64,000 nucleotides of DNA from MED-G105 sp038522945 (GTDB lineage Bacteria > Pseudomonadota > Alphaproteobacteria > Caulobacterales > Parvularculaceae). The notes beneath the pieces were generated by a model. That model was not told where the DNA came from, did no database searches, and saw only the letters and a list, made by a program, of their open reading frames with translations. The position numbers and the translations under genes are program-made. Of the stretch, positions 35,391 through 44,330 are shown in pieces; the stretch's first letter is position 1, and the number at the start of each line of letters is the position of its first letter. The DNA lies in NCBI GenBank assembly GCA_038522945.1, contig JBCBJV010000003.1, positions 247,974 to 311,973 of the forward strand, in the 5' to 3' direction.

Positions 35391-36781
35391 CGAGTGAAAC
35401 CAGATCAGATGAAACCGGTCAACCGAAGACTGAAGCGGTGAGTGGATCCGGGCCTTCGCGCGGCAGTCAGCCTGTCTCCGGCGCCTATCGTGCCTGGGTC
35501 CTGTTCATTCTTGTTGTCGTTTATACCTTCAACTTCATTGACAGGCAGATTGTTGGGATTCTCGCCGTCCCCATAAAGTCTGAACTCGGCCTTTCCGACA
35601 CGCAGCTTAGCCTGATGGGCGGGCTCGCCTTTGCTCTGTTTTACACGTTTCTCGGCATTCCGATTGCGATGCTTGCCGATCGCAAGAACCGCGTGTGGAT
35701 CATGACAATTGCATTGTCGGTCTGGAGTGCCATGACGGCCCTGTGTGGGCTCGCCCAAAATTTCAGTCAGTTGTTTCTAGCACGTCTAGGCGTCGGGGTA
35801 GGAGAGGCCGGCGGCGTGGCGCCAGCTTACTCTCTCATCGCAGACTATTTTCCCCCTGAACAACGGGCGCGTGCCCTCTCGATTTACTCATTTGGCATCC
35901 CGGTCGGGTCCGCGCTTGGCATTTTGCTTGGCGGTGTCCTCACCAGCTACCTTGGATGGCGAAGCGCTTTCTTCATCGTTGGGCTTGCAGGACTCGCCAT
36001 CGCGCCCTTGTTTCGCGCCACCATGCGCGAGCCTGTTCGCGGTGGACTAGATGGCGCAAAGGCGGCTGCCGCAGCCGCTCCGGCTCTTAAAGACGTCGTT
36101 GGAATTTTGATCCGTAAGCCAAGTTTTTGGGGGTTATCATTTGGCGCGGCGAGCTCATCGATGATGGGGTATGGGCTAATCTTCTGGCTCCCGTCGTTTT
36201 TTGTCAGGAGCTATGGCGAGGCCTTGCCGGTCTTCTTTTCATGGATGCCGGATGCTCTCGTTCCCGCGAACCCGACGCCCGTTCTCTTCGCTTCATATTT
36301 CTATGCTACAATCCTATTAATAGGTGGCACCGCCGGTATCTGGGCCGGCGGCGCGATGGCCGACAAATACGGTCCAGGCAGAAAGTCGGCCTACGCTCTT
36401 TTACCCGCGGCTGCATTTGTTTTGACACTGCCGTTTTTTCTTGTAGGGGTGACGTCTCAGAGCTTGCTCGTCGCGTTTTTCGCCTTTGTCATTCTTCAGG
36501 CTTTAAGCCTTGTGTGGCTTGGACCCGTCCTTTCGGCCTTCCAGCACCTTGTCGTGCCTGGAATGCGTGCCACGGCTTCTGCAATTTTCTTGTTCATCAA
36601 TAACTTGATTGGCATTGGGATCGGCAACCTCGCAATCGGCCTGATCTCCGATGTCTTGTCGGAACGGTATGGCGACGACTCTTTGCGCTACGCAATACTT
36701 TGCGGGTCGATATTCTATGTAATCGCTGCAGCCCTGTTCATCTTTACCTCGCGCAAACTTGCCGACGACTGGGAACACTGA
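35387..36781 (+). CDS. MFS transporter (spinster-like)
   Basis: 464 residues, about 12 TM segments. FNFIDRQIVGILAVPIKSELGLSDTQLSLMGGLAFALFYTFLGIPIAMLADRKNR is the spinster-like MFS start with the loop 2-3 motif. RLGVGVGEAGGVAPAYSLIADYFPPEQRARALSIYSFGIPVG follows in TM4-5. An Ala-rich cytoplasmic loop (AAAAAP) sits in the middle. The start overlaps the hydrolase stop (ATGA). It probably carries the product or substrate of that hydrolase through the inner membrane, direction unknown. It converges with the RND pump gene 11 bases away. Confidence 0.88.
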   Translation: MTSETRSDETGQPKTEAVSGSGPSRGSQPVSGAYRAWVLFILVVVYTFNFIDRQIVGILAVPIKSELGLSDTQLSLMGGLAFALFYTFLGIPIAMLADRKNRVWIMTIALSVWSAMTALCGLAQNFSQLFLARLGVGVGEAGGVAPAYSLIADYFPPEQRARALSIYSFGIPVGSALGILLGGVLTSYLGWRSAFFIVGLAGLAIAPLFRATMREPVRGGLDGAKAAAAAAPALKDVVGILIRKPSFWGLSFGAASSSMMGYGLIFWLPSFFVRSYGEALPVFFSWMPDALVPANPTPVLFASYFYATILLIGGTAGIWAGGAMADKYGPGRKSAYALLPAAAFVLTLPFFLVGVTSQSLLVAFFAFVILQALSLVWLGPVLSAFQHLVVPGMRATASAIFLFINNLIGIGIGNLAIGLISDVLSERYGDDSLRYAILCGSIFYVIAAALFIFTSRKLADDWEH

Positions 36782-36792
36782 CGGGTCCCGGC

Positions 36793-39700
36793 TTAGACAC
36801 CAGGTCTAACCGGAATTGCCTTGCTGTTGTTCAGAAGAACAAACATCTGGGGTACAAAGAAGAACGAGATCACCGTCGATAAAACGACCCCGCCTGCGAT
36901 CGCAGTTGCGAAGGGAGGCCAAAATCCGCCGTCGGCGAGGATGAGTGGCAAGAAGCCCATAAAGGTTGTGAGCGTCGTTGAGGTGATGTGGCGTGATGTT
37001 TCCAGGACTACTCGTCTGACAGCGTCTCTATCGCCGGCCATGGCATCAGGATCGGCTTTCAAGCCTGACAGGATTATGATCGCGGCGTTGATGGCGACAC
37101 CCATCAATCCCATGAGCGCAATGATCGGTTGGAACCCGAAAGGATAGCCAAAGATCGTCAGGCTCAACATGCCAAGGCCCATGGAAAGACCTGCGACCAT
37201 GAAGACGATGGAGCTGATACGGAATGAGTTAAAGCTCAGCACCACAACGGCAATAGTTGCCACCACAATTAAGCCAAGGGAGGAAAGGAGGTTACCGACT
37301 GCATCTGATCGGGCTTCGTCATCGCCGCCGAACTCAAAGCGATAGCCCGGCGGCATGGTGAAGCCTTGCTCTGCTGCAAGCTCCTGGAATGCCTCGACCG
37401 CTGTTGAGGCGAGAGCATCACTCCGTATAAAGCCAGTTACCGTGTTGACCCGGTCACCGTCATACCGTGTGATGGAGGCAGCTGAGGGCCTGAGAACCAG
37501 TTCACCAAGGCCTGTGATCGGCGTTGCCGCCAAACCAGCAGTCAGTGCTGCGGGTTGCCCGGTCTGACTTGATTGCGCCGATGGATTGGTGATGGTGAGC
37601 GACTCAATTTCAGTCATGTCCCGGCGCGAGCGTTCGTCGAGCCTAACGATGACATCGATCTCCTGCTCCGCTTCAACGATTGAACCGCCTTGGGCACCTT
37701 GAAGCTTCGCCGACAACCCATCTGCCACTTGAGCAAGGGTAAGGCCGGCTTGAAGGGCATCGTCCTCATCAGCCGCTAGCCAAAGTTTTGGTTCACCGCC
37801 GGCGATTGTTGCAAATGAGACAGTGATTTCAGGTACCTGCGCCAGGATCGCCCGCGCTTCTTCGCCTAAGCGTTGAAGCGTCTGCAAGTCGCGACCAAAG
37901 ATCCGCAATTCAAAGGGGGCCTCAGTGGGCGGACCCTGGGCGAGAAAGCGAACGAGCACCTGTGCATTGGGCAGGGCCTCGCTCAGCTTGCTCTGCATTT
38001 CGTTTTGCAAGTCTTTGATGCCATCGAGGGACTTCGCCGTAACCATGGCTTCGGCGAAGTCTTTCGCCCCGTCCTGGTCCATGGTCACATTGTAGTAAAA
38101 AGACGGGACCGAGTTCCCGATAAACCATTCTGCACTGACGATCCGGTCGTCCGCCTCCAGAATTTCATCAGCGAGGTCCGCAGCTCTTTTTGTGGCTGTC
38201 AGGCTCGACTGTGGTGAAAGGCGCAATTCGACGTGAAACTGATTCCGGTCTGCTTCCGGGAAAAACTGGCTTGGAAGCGTCGTGACGCCGATAAAGCCGA
38301 GAACCGGCAATACCATGGCTGCTATAACGGAAAGCCTCGGCGAGCCCAGGCTCAAACCAAGCAGCCATTTGAACGGCCCTGCAACGACGGGGAAGGAGAG
38401 GCCCTGAGACGGTCGCTGACCATTTTCGCGACCGAAAAACCGACCAGCCAAGCCGGCGATGACGGTCATTGCCAGAATATAGGAAGACAAAAGCGCGATA
38501 ATCACACTGTCGGCAATAGCGCCCACGAATTCGCCTGCACCGCCTGGAAGCAAGCTGATGGGCAAAAACGCAAAGACGGTGGTAAGCGTTGAACTGAGCA
38601 GCGGCAGCCAAAGTCTTTCTACGGATTGAGCAACGGCTTCTCGCGGCGTCAGCCCCAACGTCAGTCGCCGCGTCACCGCATCGCAAACAACAATGGCTGA
38701 ATCGACCAGCAGACCAAGCGCAACAATCAGCCCAGTGATCGACATCTGGTGAATCGGGATCCCGACGAAATTCATGATTGTCAGCGCCATCAGCGTCGTC
38801 AGCGGGATGGCAAAGGTCACCAACAGCGCGGACTTTACCCCAAGGGTAAAGAAGAGGATGATCACCACCAGACCAATCCCAACTAATAGGTTGGTGAGCA
38901 GTGTCCGGAACCGATCGTTCGCATAGTCAGCCTGGTTAAAGATGATCCGTTGCTCAATCCCGGCACTGATGGTTTTCTCAAACTCTCCCAACTCTTCAAC
39001 CAGAGACGCGGCCCAATCGCCCACCCGCCGGCCAGGTTCCATCCGCGCGCCCACAACGACGGCAGGCCGTCCATCGATAATCGCAAGTTCCGATAGTGGA
39101 TCTTTGAGAGCCCGTTCGATGTCGGCAATATCGCCTAATTGCACAGAGGCACCGCTCTGACCCGTTTGCAGGGGCACTGCACGTAAGCGATCGAGAGTGT
39201 CGAGTTCGCCTTCTACTTCGAGGGCGTATTGGGCCGCGTCACCGAAAAATTGGCCAGCCGCGCCTTTTACGTCGGCGGCCGCGATACTGGCAGCAATTTG
39301 GCGTTCGCTAAGACCCAGGGCTTGGGCAACGTCATTGGGTAGCGTCACCGCGATTTCCTCCGGTGACCCGCCATGGATCTCCACATACTCAGCACCGGGA
39401 AAGTTCCTCAGACGCGATTGAAGCTCTTCGGCGGTTCGCTTCAAAATTAGGAGATTTGGATCGCTGTCCGCATCCCAGATGAGTGCAGTCAGCACCGTAT
39501 ACGCGTCCTCGCTGCGGTCTTCGATGAACTCAGAATCGCCCGCGCCAGCTGGTAGTTCAGCCTTCGCATCGTCGACGGCATCGCGGATACGGGAGAACGG
39601 TTCGGCTGTTTCGACGATTCGCTCCCGCAAAATAACGGTTACTGATGAAAGCCCCGTTCTCGAGGTTGATTGGATCGTGTCGATTTCTGAAATGCTCTGA

Positions 39701-39906
39701 AGTTCATCTTCAATCGGCTGTGTGACAAGTCGCTCTACGAGTTCTGCACTGGCGCCGGGCAAGGGCGTGAGGATCGTCGCAACCCGGTTGACGATCCGCG
39801 GATCCTCCGTTTGTGGCATTGTTGTAAACGCCGCAATACCGCCAACGATGATCAGCGTAATGACGAGAAAAAGCGCGCGGGCATTATCGTAGAGGACCGT
39901 TTTCAT
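36793..39906 (-). CDS. RND efflux permease (AcrB/HAE1-like)
   Basis: 1037 residues with the RND layout: TM1 at 10-30, large periplasmic domains, TM2-6 (about 330-480), a second porter half, and TM7-12. Landmarks are LPGASAELVERLVTQPIEDELQ, GLIVALGLLVDSAIVVCDAV (TM4) and GLMGVAINAAIIILSGLKAD (TM10). In AcrB TM4 has Asp-Asp and TM10 has Lys; here the positions read Asp-Ser and Ile, so the proton relay differs. The gene begins 1 base inside the adaptor stop (TAATG). No outer-membrane channel gene follows; the pump must use one encoded elsewhere. Confidence 0.9.
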   Translation of the reverse strand: MKTVLYDNARALFLVITLIIVGGIAAFTTMPQTEDPRIVNRVATILTPLPGASAELVERLVTQPIEDELQSISEIDTIQSTSRTGLSSVTVILRERIVETAEPFSRIRDAVDDAKAELPAGAGDSEFIEDRSEDAYTVLTALIWDADSDPNLLILKRTAEELQSRLRNFPGAEYVEIHGGSPEEIAVTLPNDVAQALGLSERQIAASIAAADVKGAAGQFFGDAAQYALEVEGELDTLDRLRAVPLQTGQSGASVQLGDIADIERALKDPLSELAIIDGRPAVVVGARMEPGRRVGDWAASLVEELGEFEKTISAGIEQRIIFNQADYANDRFRTLLTNLLVGIGLVVIILFFTLGVKSALLVTFAIPLTTLMALTIMNFVGIPIHQMSITGLIVALGLLVDSAIVVCDAVTRRLTLGLTPREAVAQSVERLWLPLLSSTLTTVFAFLPISLLPGGAGEFVGAIADSVIIALLSSYILAMTVIAGLAGRFFGRENGQRPSQGLSFPVVAGPFKWLLGLSLGSPRLSVIAAMVLPVLGFIGVTTLPSQFFPEADRNQFHVELRLSPQSSLTATKRAADLADEILEADDRIVSAEWFIGNSVPSFYYNVTMDQDGAKDFAEAMVTAKSLDGIKDLQNEMQSKLSEALPNAQVLVRFLAQGPPTEAPFELRIFGRDLQTLQRLGEEARAILAQVPEITVSFATIAGGEPKLWLAADEDDALQAGLTLAQVADGLSAKLQGAQGGSIVEAEQEIDVIVRLDERSRRDMTEIESLTITNPSAQSSQTGQPAALTAGLAATPITGLGELVLRPSAASITRYDGDRVNTVTGFIRSDALASTAVEAFQELAAEQGFTMPPGYRFEFGGDDEARSDAVGNLLSSLGLIVVATIAVVVLSFNSFRISSIVFMVAGLSMGLGMLSLTIFGYPFGFQPIIALMGLMGVAINAAIIILSGLKADPDAMAGDRDAVRRVVLETSRHITSTTLTTFMGFLPLILADGGFWPPFATAIAGGVVLSTVISFFFVPQMFVLLNNSKAIPVRPGV

Positions 39907-41105
39907 TATTGAATTGCCCCTTTACCCTCGTGGAGCGCGGCAAACTCATTCAGATTGAAGGTTGCCATGTCAATGTTCTCAGTCACCCGCACGCGCTGAC
40001 CGGGGACAAAGCGGAAGGGTGCGGCTGCAACTACCTGATCGCCATCTTCAATAGTGCCACGAATAAAGATCTTCTCATTGCCAATATGAAGGATTTCCAC
40101 GTCTTTCCGGGCAATCGTGCCCACATTATTGTCGATGTCGGTGACGACGTAGACGGACCAAAGACCACGATAGCTTTCAGTCAAAGAGAGGGCAGGAGCC
40201 CAGGCGCCTCGGTTTCGGCGTTCTTCCTCTAGTTCCAGGCGCACAAGACCACCGGGGATGAACCCTGGGTCTTCAGTGATCTCCAGGCGGATCGCGATGG
40301 TCTGTGTGGCAAGTTCAACTTCATCCCCGATGCCCTTCACCTGCGCTGTGGAGCGGAGGTCTTTTGTGGTTACCTCGAACTCATCGCCGATGGTGATGTT
40401 CCGTGCAAAGCGGACCGGCACACCAATTAATGCTTCCAGCCGACCTTGCTGGTTTAGCCGAAGAACGGGCGCGCCGGCGGAAACGGTGGCCCCCGCATCC
40501 AGATAGCGTCCAACGATAATACCGCTGAAGGGCGCGCGGAGCGTTGCGTCCGCTACGTCAACTTGGGCGTTTTCGATGCTGCGTGTGAGTTGGCGCACGC
40601 GGGCGAGAAAAGTGTCACGCTCGGCTGTTGCGTCGTCGAGATTTTGATTGGTCGCAAAGCCGTCATCAGCCAAGCCTTGTGTCCGCTCCAATGTTGCCTC
40701 CGCCCGTCGAAGCGATGCGTTTGCCTCTGCCCGTGCAGCTTCAAGTTCGCTCAAACGAAGACGTAATCGCTCTGGATCAAGGCGAGCAAGATCTTGTCCT
40801 CCTTCCACGCGGTCACCCACTTGCACAAGAACCTCGGCGATCTCCCCGCCGACCTGGAACCCTACATCGGAAACCTGCGCAGCGTTGATCCGGCCGGGAA
40901 ACCGGCGGGACGCAAGATAACTGTCCTGGAGCGCAATTCGCACGGTTGAGACCGGCAGATAGGTCTCCGCCGTCTCCGCGACGGCGTCTCCGGTCATCAT
41001 GGTCCTGCCAACGAAGAGCCCGCCCAGAAGAATACCGGAAAGGACCAAGAGCCAAATTGTCCTCTTCATCAGCCATGTCCCCGCGTGCACAATTGAATTG
41101 GCCAT
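39906..41105 (-). CDS. RND periplasmic adaptor (membrane fusion protein)
   Basis: 399 residues from MANSIVHAG, preceded by AGGGAGAG; MKRTIW (41069) is an alternative. After a signal anchor (LLVLSGILLGGLFVGRTM), the barrel-sandwich hybrid reads VGFQVGGEIAEVLVQVGDRVEGGQDLARLDP. An alpha-helical hairpin (LSELEAARAEANASLRRAEATLERTQGL) and the second lipoyl half (LRAPFSGIIVGRYLDAGATVSAGAPVLRL) follow. It connects the RND permease to an outer-membrane tube. It is divergent from a TetR gene, 73 bases apart, with an operator-like repeat between. Confidence 0.9.
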   Translation of the reverse strand: MANSIVHAGTWLMKRTIWLLVLSGILLGGLFVGRTMMTGDAVAETAETYLPVSTVRIALQDSYLASRRFPGRINAAQVSDVGFQVGGEIAEVLVQVGDRVEGGQDLARLDPERLRLRLSELEAARAEANASLRRAEATLERTQGLADDGFATNQNLDDATAERDTFLARVRQLTRSIENAQVDVADATLRAPFSGIIVGRYLDAGATVSAGAPVLRLNQQGRLEALIGVPVRFARNITIGDEFEVTTKDLRSTAQVKGIGDEVELATQTIAIRLEITEDPGFIPGGLVRLELEEERRNRGAWAPALSLTESYRGLWSVYVVTDIDNNVGTIARKDVEILHIGNEKIFIRGTIEDGDQVVAAAPFRFVPGQRVRVTENIDMATFNLNEFAALHEGKGAIQ

Positions 41106-41155
41106 GTCTGCACTCTCCCTCAGATTCGCCGTGCATACAGCTATTAAGTGTGGTG

Positions 41156-41177
41156 TGAGATTAATTGACAAATCTCA
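41156..41177. promoter_or_regulatory. Candidate TetR operator for the RND pump
   Basis: Perfect 7-base arms TGAGATT and AATCTCA flank an 8-base centre containing TTGACA. The site ends 1 base before the TetR ATG and lies 51 bases before the adaptor start, so a bound repressor could close both promoters, as in AcrR-type systems. Confidence 0.55.
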
Positions 41178-41178
41178 T

Positions 41179-41838
41179 ATGACATGGAATACGCTCCGGT
41201 CAACGACCCAGACCACCGGATTGTTTGAAGGATTTGCAAAATTGCCGAAAAGCGCTTTGAGCGAAACACAAACCCGTGAGCTTATCCTCGAAGAGGCTTA
41301 CACGCTGTTCACAGATATTGGTTATCGCAAAACGACCATGGGCGATATTGCCAAAGCGTGTGGGTTCAGCGCAGCGCTCGTGCATAAACATTTTGGCACC
41401 AAGTCAGCGGTTAATCAGGCTATTGCCAGTGTCATGATGGAAGAAATGCTCACCGAGGCGCGGGGGGCGATTACCCGGCATCGGAGCGCTGCCCACAAAC
41501 TCCGCACTTTCATTAAGACGATCTATCAGGGTACGCTGGAACGCTTTCAACACAAGAACAAGGTCTTTGAAACGCTGTCAGCGGCGGCAGAAGAAAAGTG
41601 GGAGGTTGTGCGCGCCTATCGCCAGGACCTTTATGCCATCGTTCACTCTATTATCGAGGAGGGGAACGCCTCCGGTGAATTTAATATTCAGTGTCCGGAT
41701 CGGACAACAAAAGCGGTCCATATGGCGCTGACGCGGGTCTTTCACCCGGTAAATATCGTTGAAATGATTGGGGAGCCCGATGAAGGAGACGTCGACGACT
41801 TGGTCGATTTCATTTTGGTGGGTCTCGGCAAGACTTGA
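41179..41838 (+). CDS. TetR/AcrR-family regulator of the RND pump
   Basis: 219 residues from MTWNTLRSTTQ (41179); the upstream frame is just coding overlap with the adaptor start region. The helix-turn-helix (about 35-80) reads ILEEAYTLFTDIGYRKTTMGDIAKACGFSAALVHKHFGTKSAV. The C-terminal ligand domain is of normal length. It is divergent from the adaptor-permease operon, with an inverted repeat covering the gap, so it most likely represses both and releases on binding a pump substrate. Confidence 0.88.
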   Translation: MTWNTLRSTTQTTGLFEGFAKLPKSALSETQTRELILEEAYTLFTDIGYRKTTMGDIAKACGFSAALVHKHFGTKSAVNQAIASVMMEEMLTEARGAITRHRSAAHKLRTFIKTIYQGTLERFQHKNKVFETLSAAAEEKWEVVRAYRQDLYAIVHSIIEEGNASGEFNIQCPDRTTKAVHMALTRVFHPVNIVEMIGEPDEGDVDDLVDFILVGLGKT

Positions 41839-42270
41839 TCGCTAGGCGGCGTCCCCCGGCAATTTCAGTGGGCGTCACCCGGCAGTCTAAAGGGCAAGCA
41901 GATTTAACCTGCTGAAACCACCGCATTTTTCTAAGGGATGATGAGTGGTGTTTGATGCGCACAGATCTTGATCTGGCCAACACCATCCTCTCTCAAAATC
42001 TTAGACAAGGCGTCTGGGGAGCGTTTCGCCTCGTGTCCTATCCCAGATGTGCAGTAAGACGCTGAGATTCTGCGAGACTTATCAAAACTGATAGTTTGTG
42101 GTGCCCAGGGGCAGAGGGAGGCACCAATAGAAGGATCTCTATAGCTCAACATTTATGCGGGTTGTAGCGCTGATTGGTGCTATTGTGAAGTTCCTCAGTG
42201 ACCCATTTGGTGACCCAATTCCAGTCCGTTAGTGTCTCGACGAGAAGATTTCCTCAAGCATTGAAAATAA
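41839..42270. other. Intergenic region, no gene seen
   Basis: About 430 bases between the TetR gene and a minus-strand small exported protein. No frame has family resemblance or start signals. A TGGTGCC-containing segment recurs, but I see no clear terminator. Confidence 0.45.
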
Positions 42271-42720
42271 CTACTCGTGGACTTTGTTATCCGCGTTTTG
42301 AGTGGTGTACACCTGCTCAAGGAGGAGATCCACGATTTCACCCCTTAGATCGCTTAGCTCCTCACATTCATCAACGACAGACTGATCATAGCCGCCCTTA
42401 GCAGCAACAAGAAGACGATTGTATCCGATACCTGACCGCTCTTTTAGGAATTCGTCGATTAGCTCGGTTCTTAAAATTCCAGTGGCAAAAAAGCGTGCTA
42501 CTGCTTTGGAGCCATTCCCAACATTATTATACAACAAAGCTGTTTCGGGATCGCCTGTGACATCCAAAATGTGGGATACTGCCTTGTATACGCCCGTGCA
42601 CTCAGCAAATTCTTTTGCCAAAGGAAAAGTGCTTTCTTCAGCATAAGCAGCGTTGAAACTGTGTACTTGGAATAAAGTAAATAGAAGAGATGCGAGAAAA
42701 ATATTTATACATCTCATCAA
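42271..42720 (-). CDS. Small exported protein, unknown function
   Basis: 149 residues with a clear signal peptide (INIFLASLLFTLFQVHSFNAAYAEE). The mature part, about 120 residues, is acidic and helical with two Cys (AECTGVY, DECEELSD) that could pair. No family is recognised. It sits downstream of a broken CC0125-like lipoprotein gene on the same strand, with only 16 bases between the lipoprotein relic and this gene. Base composition is more AT-rich than neighbours, hinting at recent acquisition. Confidence 0.6.
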   Translation of the reverse strand: MMRCINIFLASLLFTLFQVHSFNAAYAEESTFPLAKEFAECTGVYKAVSHILDVTGDPETALLYNNVGNGSKAVARFFATGILRTELIDEFLKERSGIGYNRLLVAAKGGYDQSVVDECEELSDLRGEIVDLLLEQVYTTQNADNKVHE

Positions 42721-42736
42721 CTTATATTCCTAACCC

Positions 42737-43261
42737 TTAATTGTTTTCGATATATTTTGGCGCGAGCTGTGAGTAAATTAGCTGCGCATCATAAACATCA
42801 GAGTATTGCTGTGCCTCATTGCTGGTCAGCAGGTAAATTTCGACGGTTTGGCCTGGCTTTATGTGCGTATTGGTGGTGGGTGGTGAATAAGTGGTGGTAG
42901 TGTTCGCGTTTATGGTTCAGAAAGCTCCATAATTATTGATATGACCCGTGGTTGATGAGTGAGCTGTTCCGGGCTGCGTATAACTAAATTTTCGTGAAGT
43001 ATCTTTGGAGCCAACAATTCCAAAAGCGGCAAAGCCGTTTTCAATAGCGATCTCAGAAGCCTTCAATAATAAGAAATCTTGTATACGTGATGCTGACGTA
43101 TATGCGTTCCCGTCAGCTTTAATCTGTACCATCCGTTGGTTTAGTTGCGTTGCTTGTACGCCACCGCGAAAACCTGACGTTTGATACGGCGTAGCACATG
43201 TCAAAATAACTGGGAATTTAGAAATGTGTTCGGGCTTCCCATCACGCCGACCCTGTTTCAC
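42737..43261 (-). pseudogene. CC0125/CC1285-like lipoprotein, broken by in-frame TGA
   Basis: The open part (43261-42917, 114 codons) carries the family core: CATPYQTSGFRGGVQATQL, then QIKADGNAYTSASRIQDFLLLKASEIAIENGF. It stops at TGA 42917-42919 after NNYGAF. The same frame then stays open for about 59 codons after the stop, down to TAA 42737-42739, and reads as a coherent tail (TINANTTTTYSPPTTNT, then KPGQTVEIYLLTSNEAQQYSDVYDAQLIYSQL). The N-terminal lipoprotein signal also appears lost: the start overlaps the LysR stop by 4 bases and only KFPVILTC precedes the core. I read it as a gene inactivated by a nonsense change and 5' loss. Confidence 0.65.
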
Positions 43262-44169
43262 ACAGCGTACAAGGGCTCTTTTATTTGCTCATCAGTCAGC
43301 CCCATTATACCGACTTCGCGAAGGCATTGGAAAAACGACTGAACCTTTGTCGATCGGTGCATGTCAACGTGCGTGACAACCCAACAAACCGATTCGCAAT
43401 TAGGCAATGGAGCGATCACTGGGAGAACATCGGTATGCTGAGAGGCGACATGGGCAGGTAGGCAACCGATCGCCAAGCCGTCCGTCACCGCACGGAAAAC
43501 GGTCAAACGATCATTGCTAGTTAGAATAACTTTTTCATTTGGCGCGTGTTCGCGCAACCAATCATTTGGTGGTGAGTACACCTCTGGTGTTATCAAAGCA
43601 AAGTTATGTTTCGTAAAGTGATCGACGCTGTTGGGTTTGCCATGCTGCTCGATGTAACTGCGATGCGCGTATAATCCGCCATGGTACGTTAGGAACGGCC
43701 TCACTACGTATTCAGGCGTTTCGAATTTCGGCCCAAAATGGAAATAGATATGAGCTTCGCCCCACTCTAATTTTGGTGGGGTGTCGCAAATGCTGTAGTG
43801 GATGGCGATGTCGCTGTGTTTTTTTCGAAACGTCCGTGTCGCGGCGACGATCGTCGGCGGATAGGTTGGCGGCGATGTTGCAATGGTTAAATCGCCTGTG
43901 ATCCTTGTCTTTTCAATCTTTGTACGCCCAACAAATTGGGCGACCTCATCGTCAATTCGCTCTGCAACCGACAGAAACTCTTCACCCAATTCTGTCTTTG
44001 AATAGCCTTTAGAATGCCTACGGAATATTTTTGCGCCGAGGCGCGCCTCAAGGGTGTTGATGTGTCGGATTACTGTTGCGCGGTGGACGCCTAGGTACTC
44101 CGCAGCCGCTGAAACCGTACCAAGCTTCGCCACATGGTACGCTGTCTGGATTTCGAGCCAGTCCTTCAT
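43258..44169 (-). CDS. LysR-family transcriptional regulator
   Basis: 303 residues. The N-terminal winged helix (about 5-65) reads IQTAYHVAKLGTVSAAAEYLGVHRATVIRHINTLEARLGAKIFRRH. A coiled linker helix and a periplasmic-binding-like effector domain follow (ITGDLTIATSP). The effector region is ordinary in length. The porin gene lies upstream on the same strand, 161 bases away, and the CC0125-like relic overlaps its stop codon. What it senses is unknown; LysR proteins often control a neighbouring gene, here perhaps the porin. Confidence 0.88.
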   Translation of the reverse strand: MKDWLEIQTAYHVAKLGTVSAAAEYLGVHRATVIRHINTLEARLGAKIFRRHSKGYSKTELGEEFLSVAERIDDEVAQFVGRTKIEKTRITGDLTIATSPPTYPPTIVAATRTFRKKHSDIAIHYSICDTPPKLEWGEAHIYFHFGPKFETPEYVVRPFLTYHGGLYAHRSYIEQHGKPNSVDHFTKHNFALITPEVYSPPNDWLREHAPNEKVILTSNDRLTVFRAVTDGLAIGCLPAHVASQHTDVLPVIAPLPNCESVCWVVTHVDMHRSTKVQSFFQCLREVGIMGLTDEQIKEPLYAV

Positions 44170-44330
44170 GTGCCAACCATGATACGTATGCGATACGGGT
44201 GAGTTAAGTGCATTGTTGGGGAAGGGGGCGAAGCTTGCTGTCGGTCGCTATGAAGATTGGCAAGCCTGCTCGAGGCTTGGCCGGAATGGATAGACATAAA
44301 AGCCAATTTGCGCCCCCTCTAAGTACAGTA

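Noticed and set aside
42917..42919. Selenocysteine or programmed read-through at the CC0125 TGA
   Set aside because: No SECIS-like hairpin was seen and the N-terminus of the gene is also damaged, so a pseudogene is the simpler reading.
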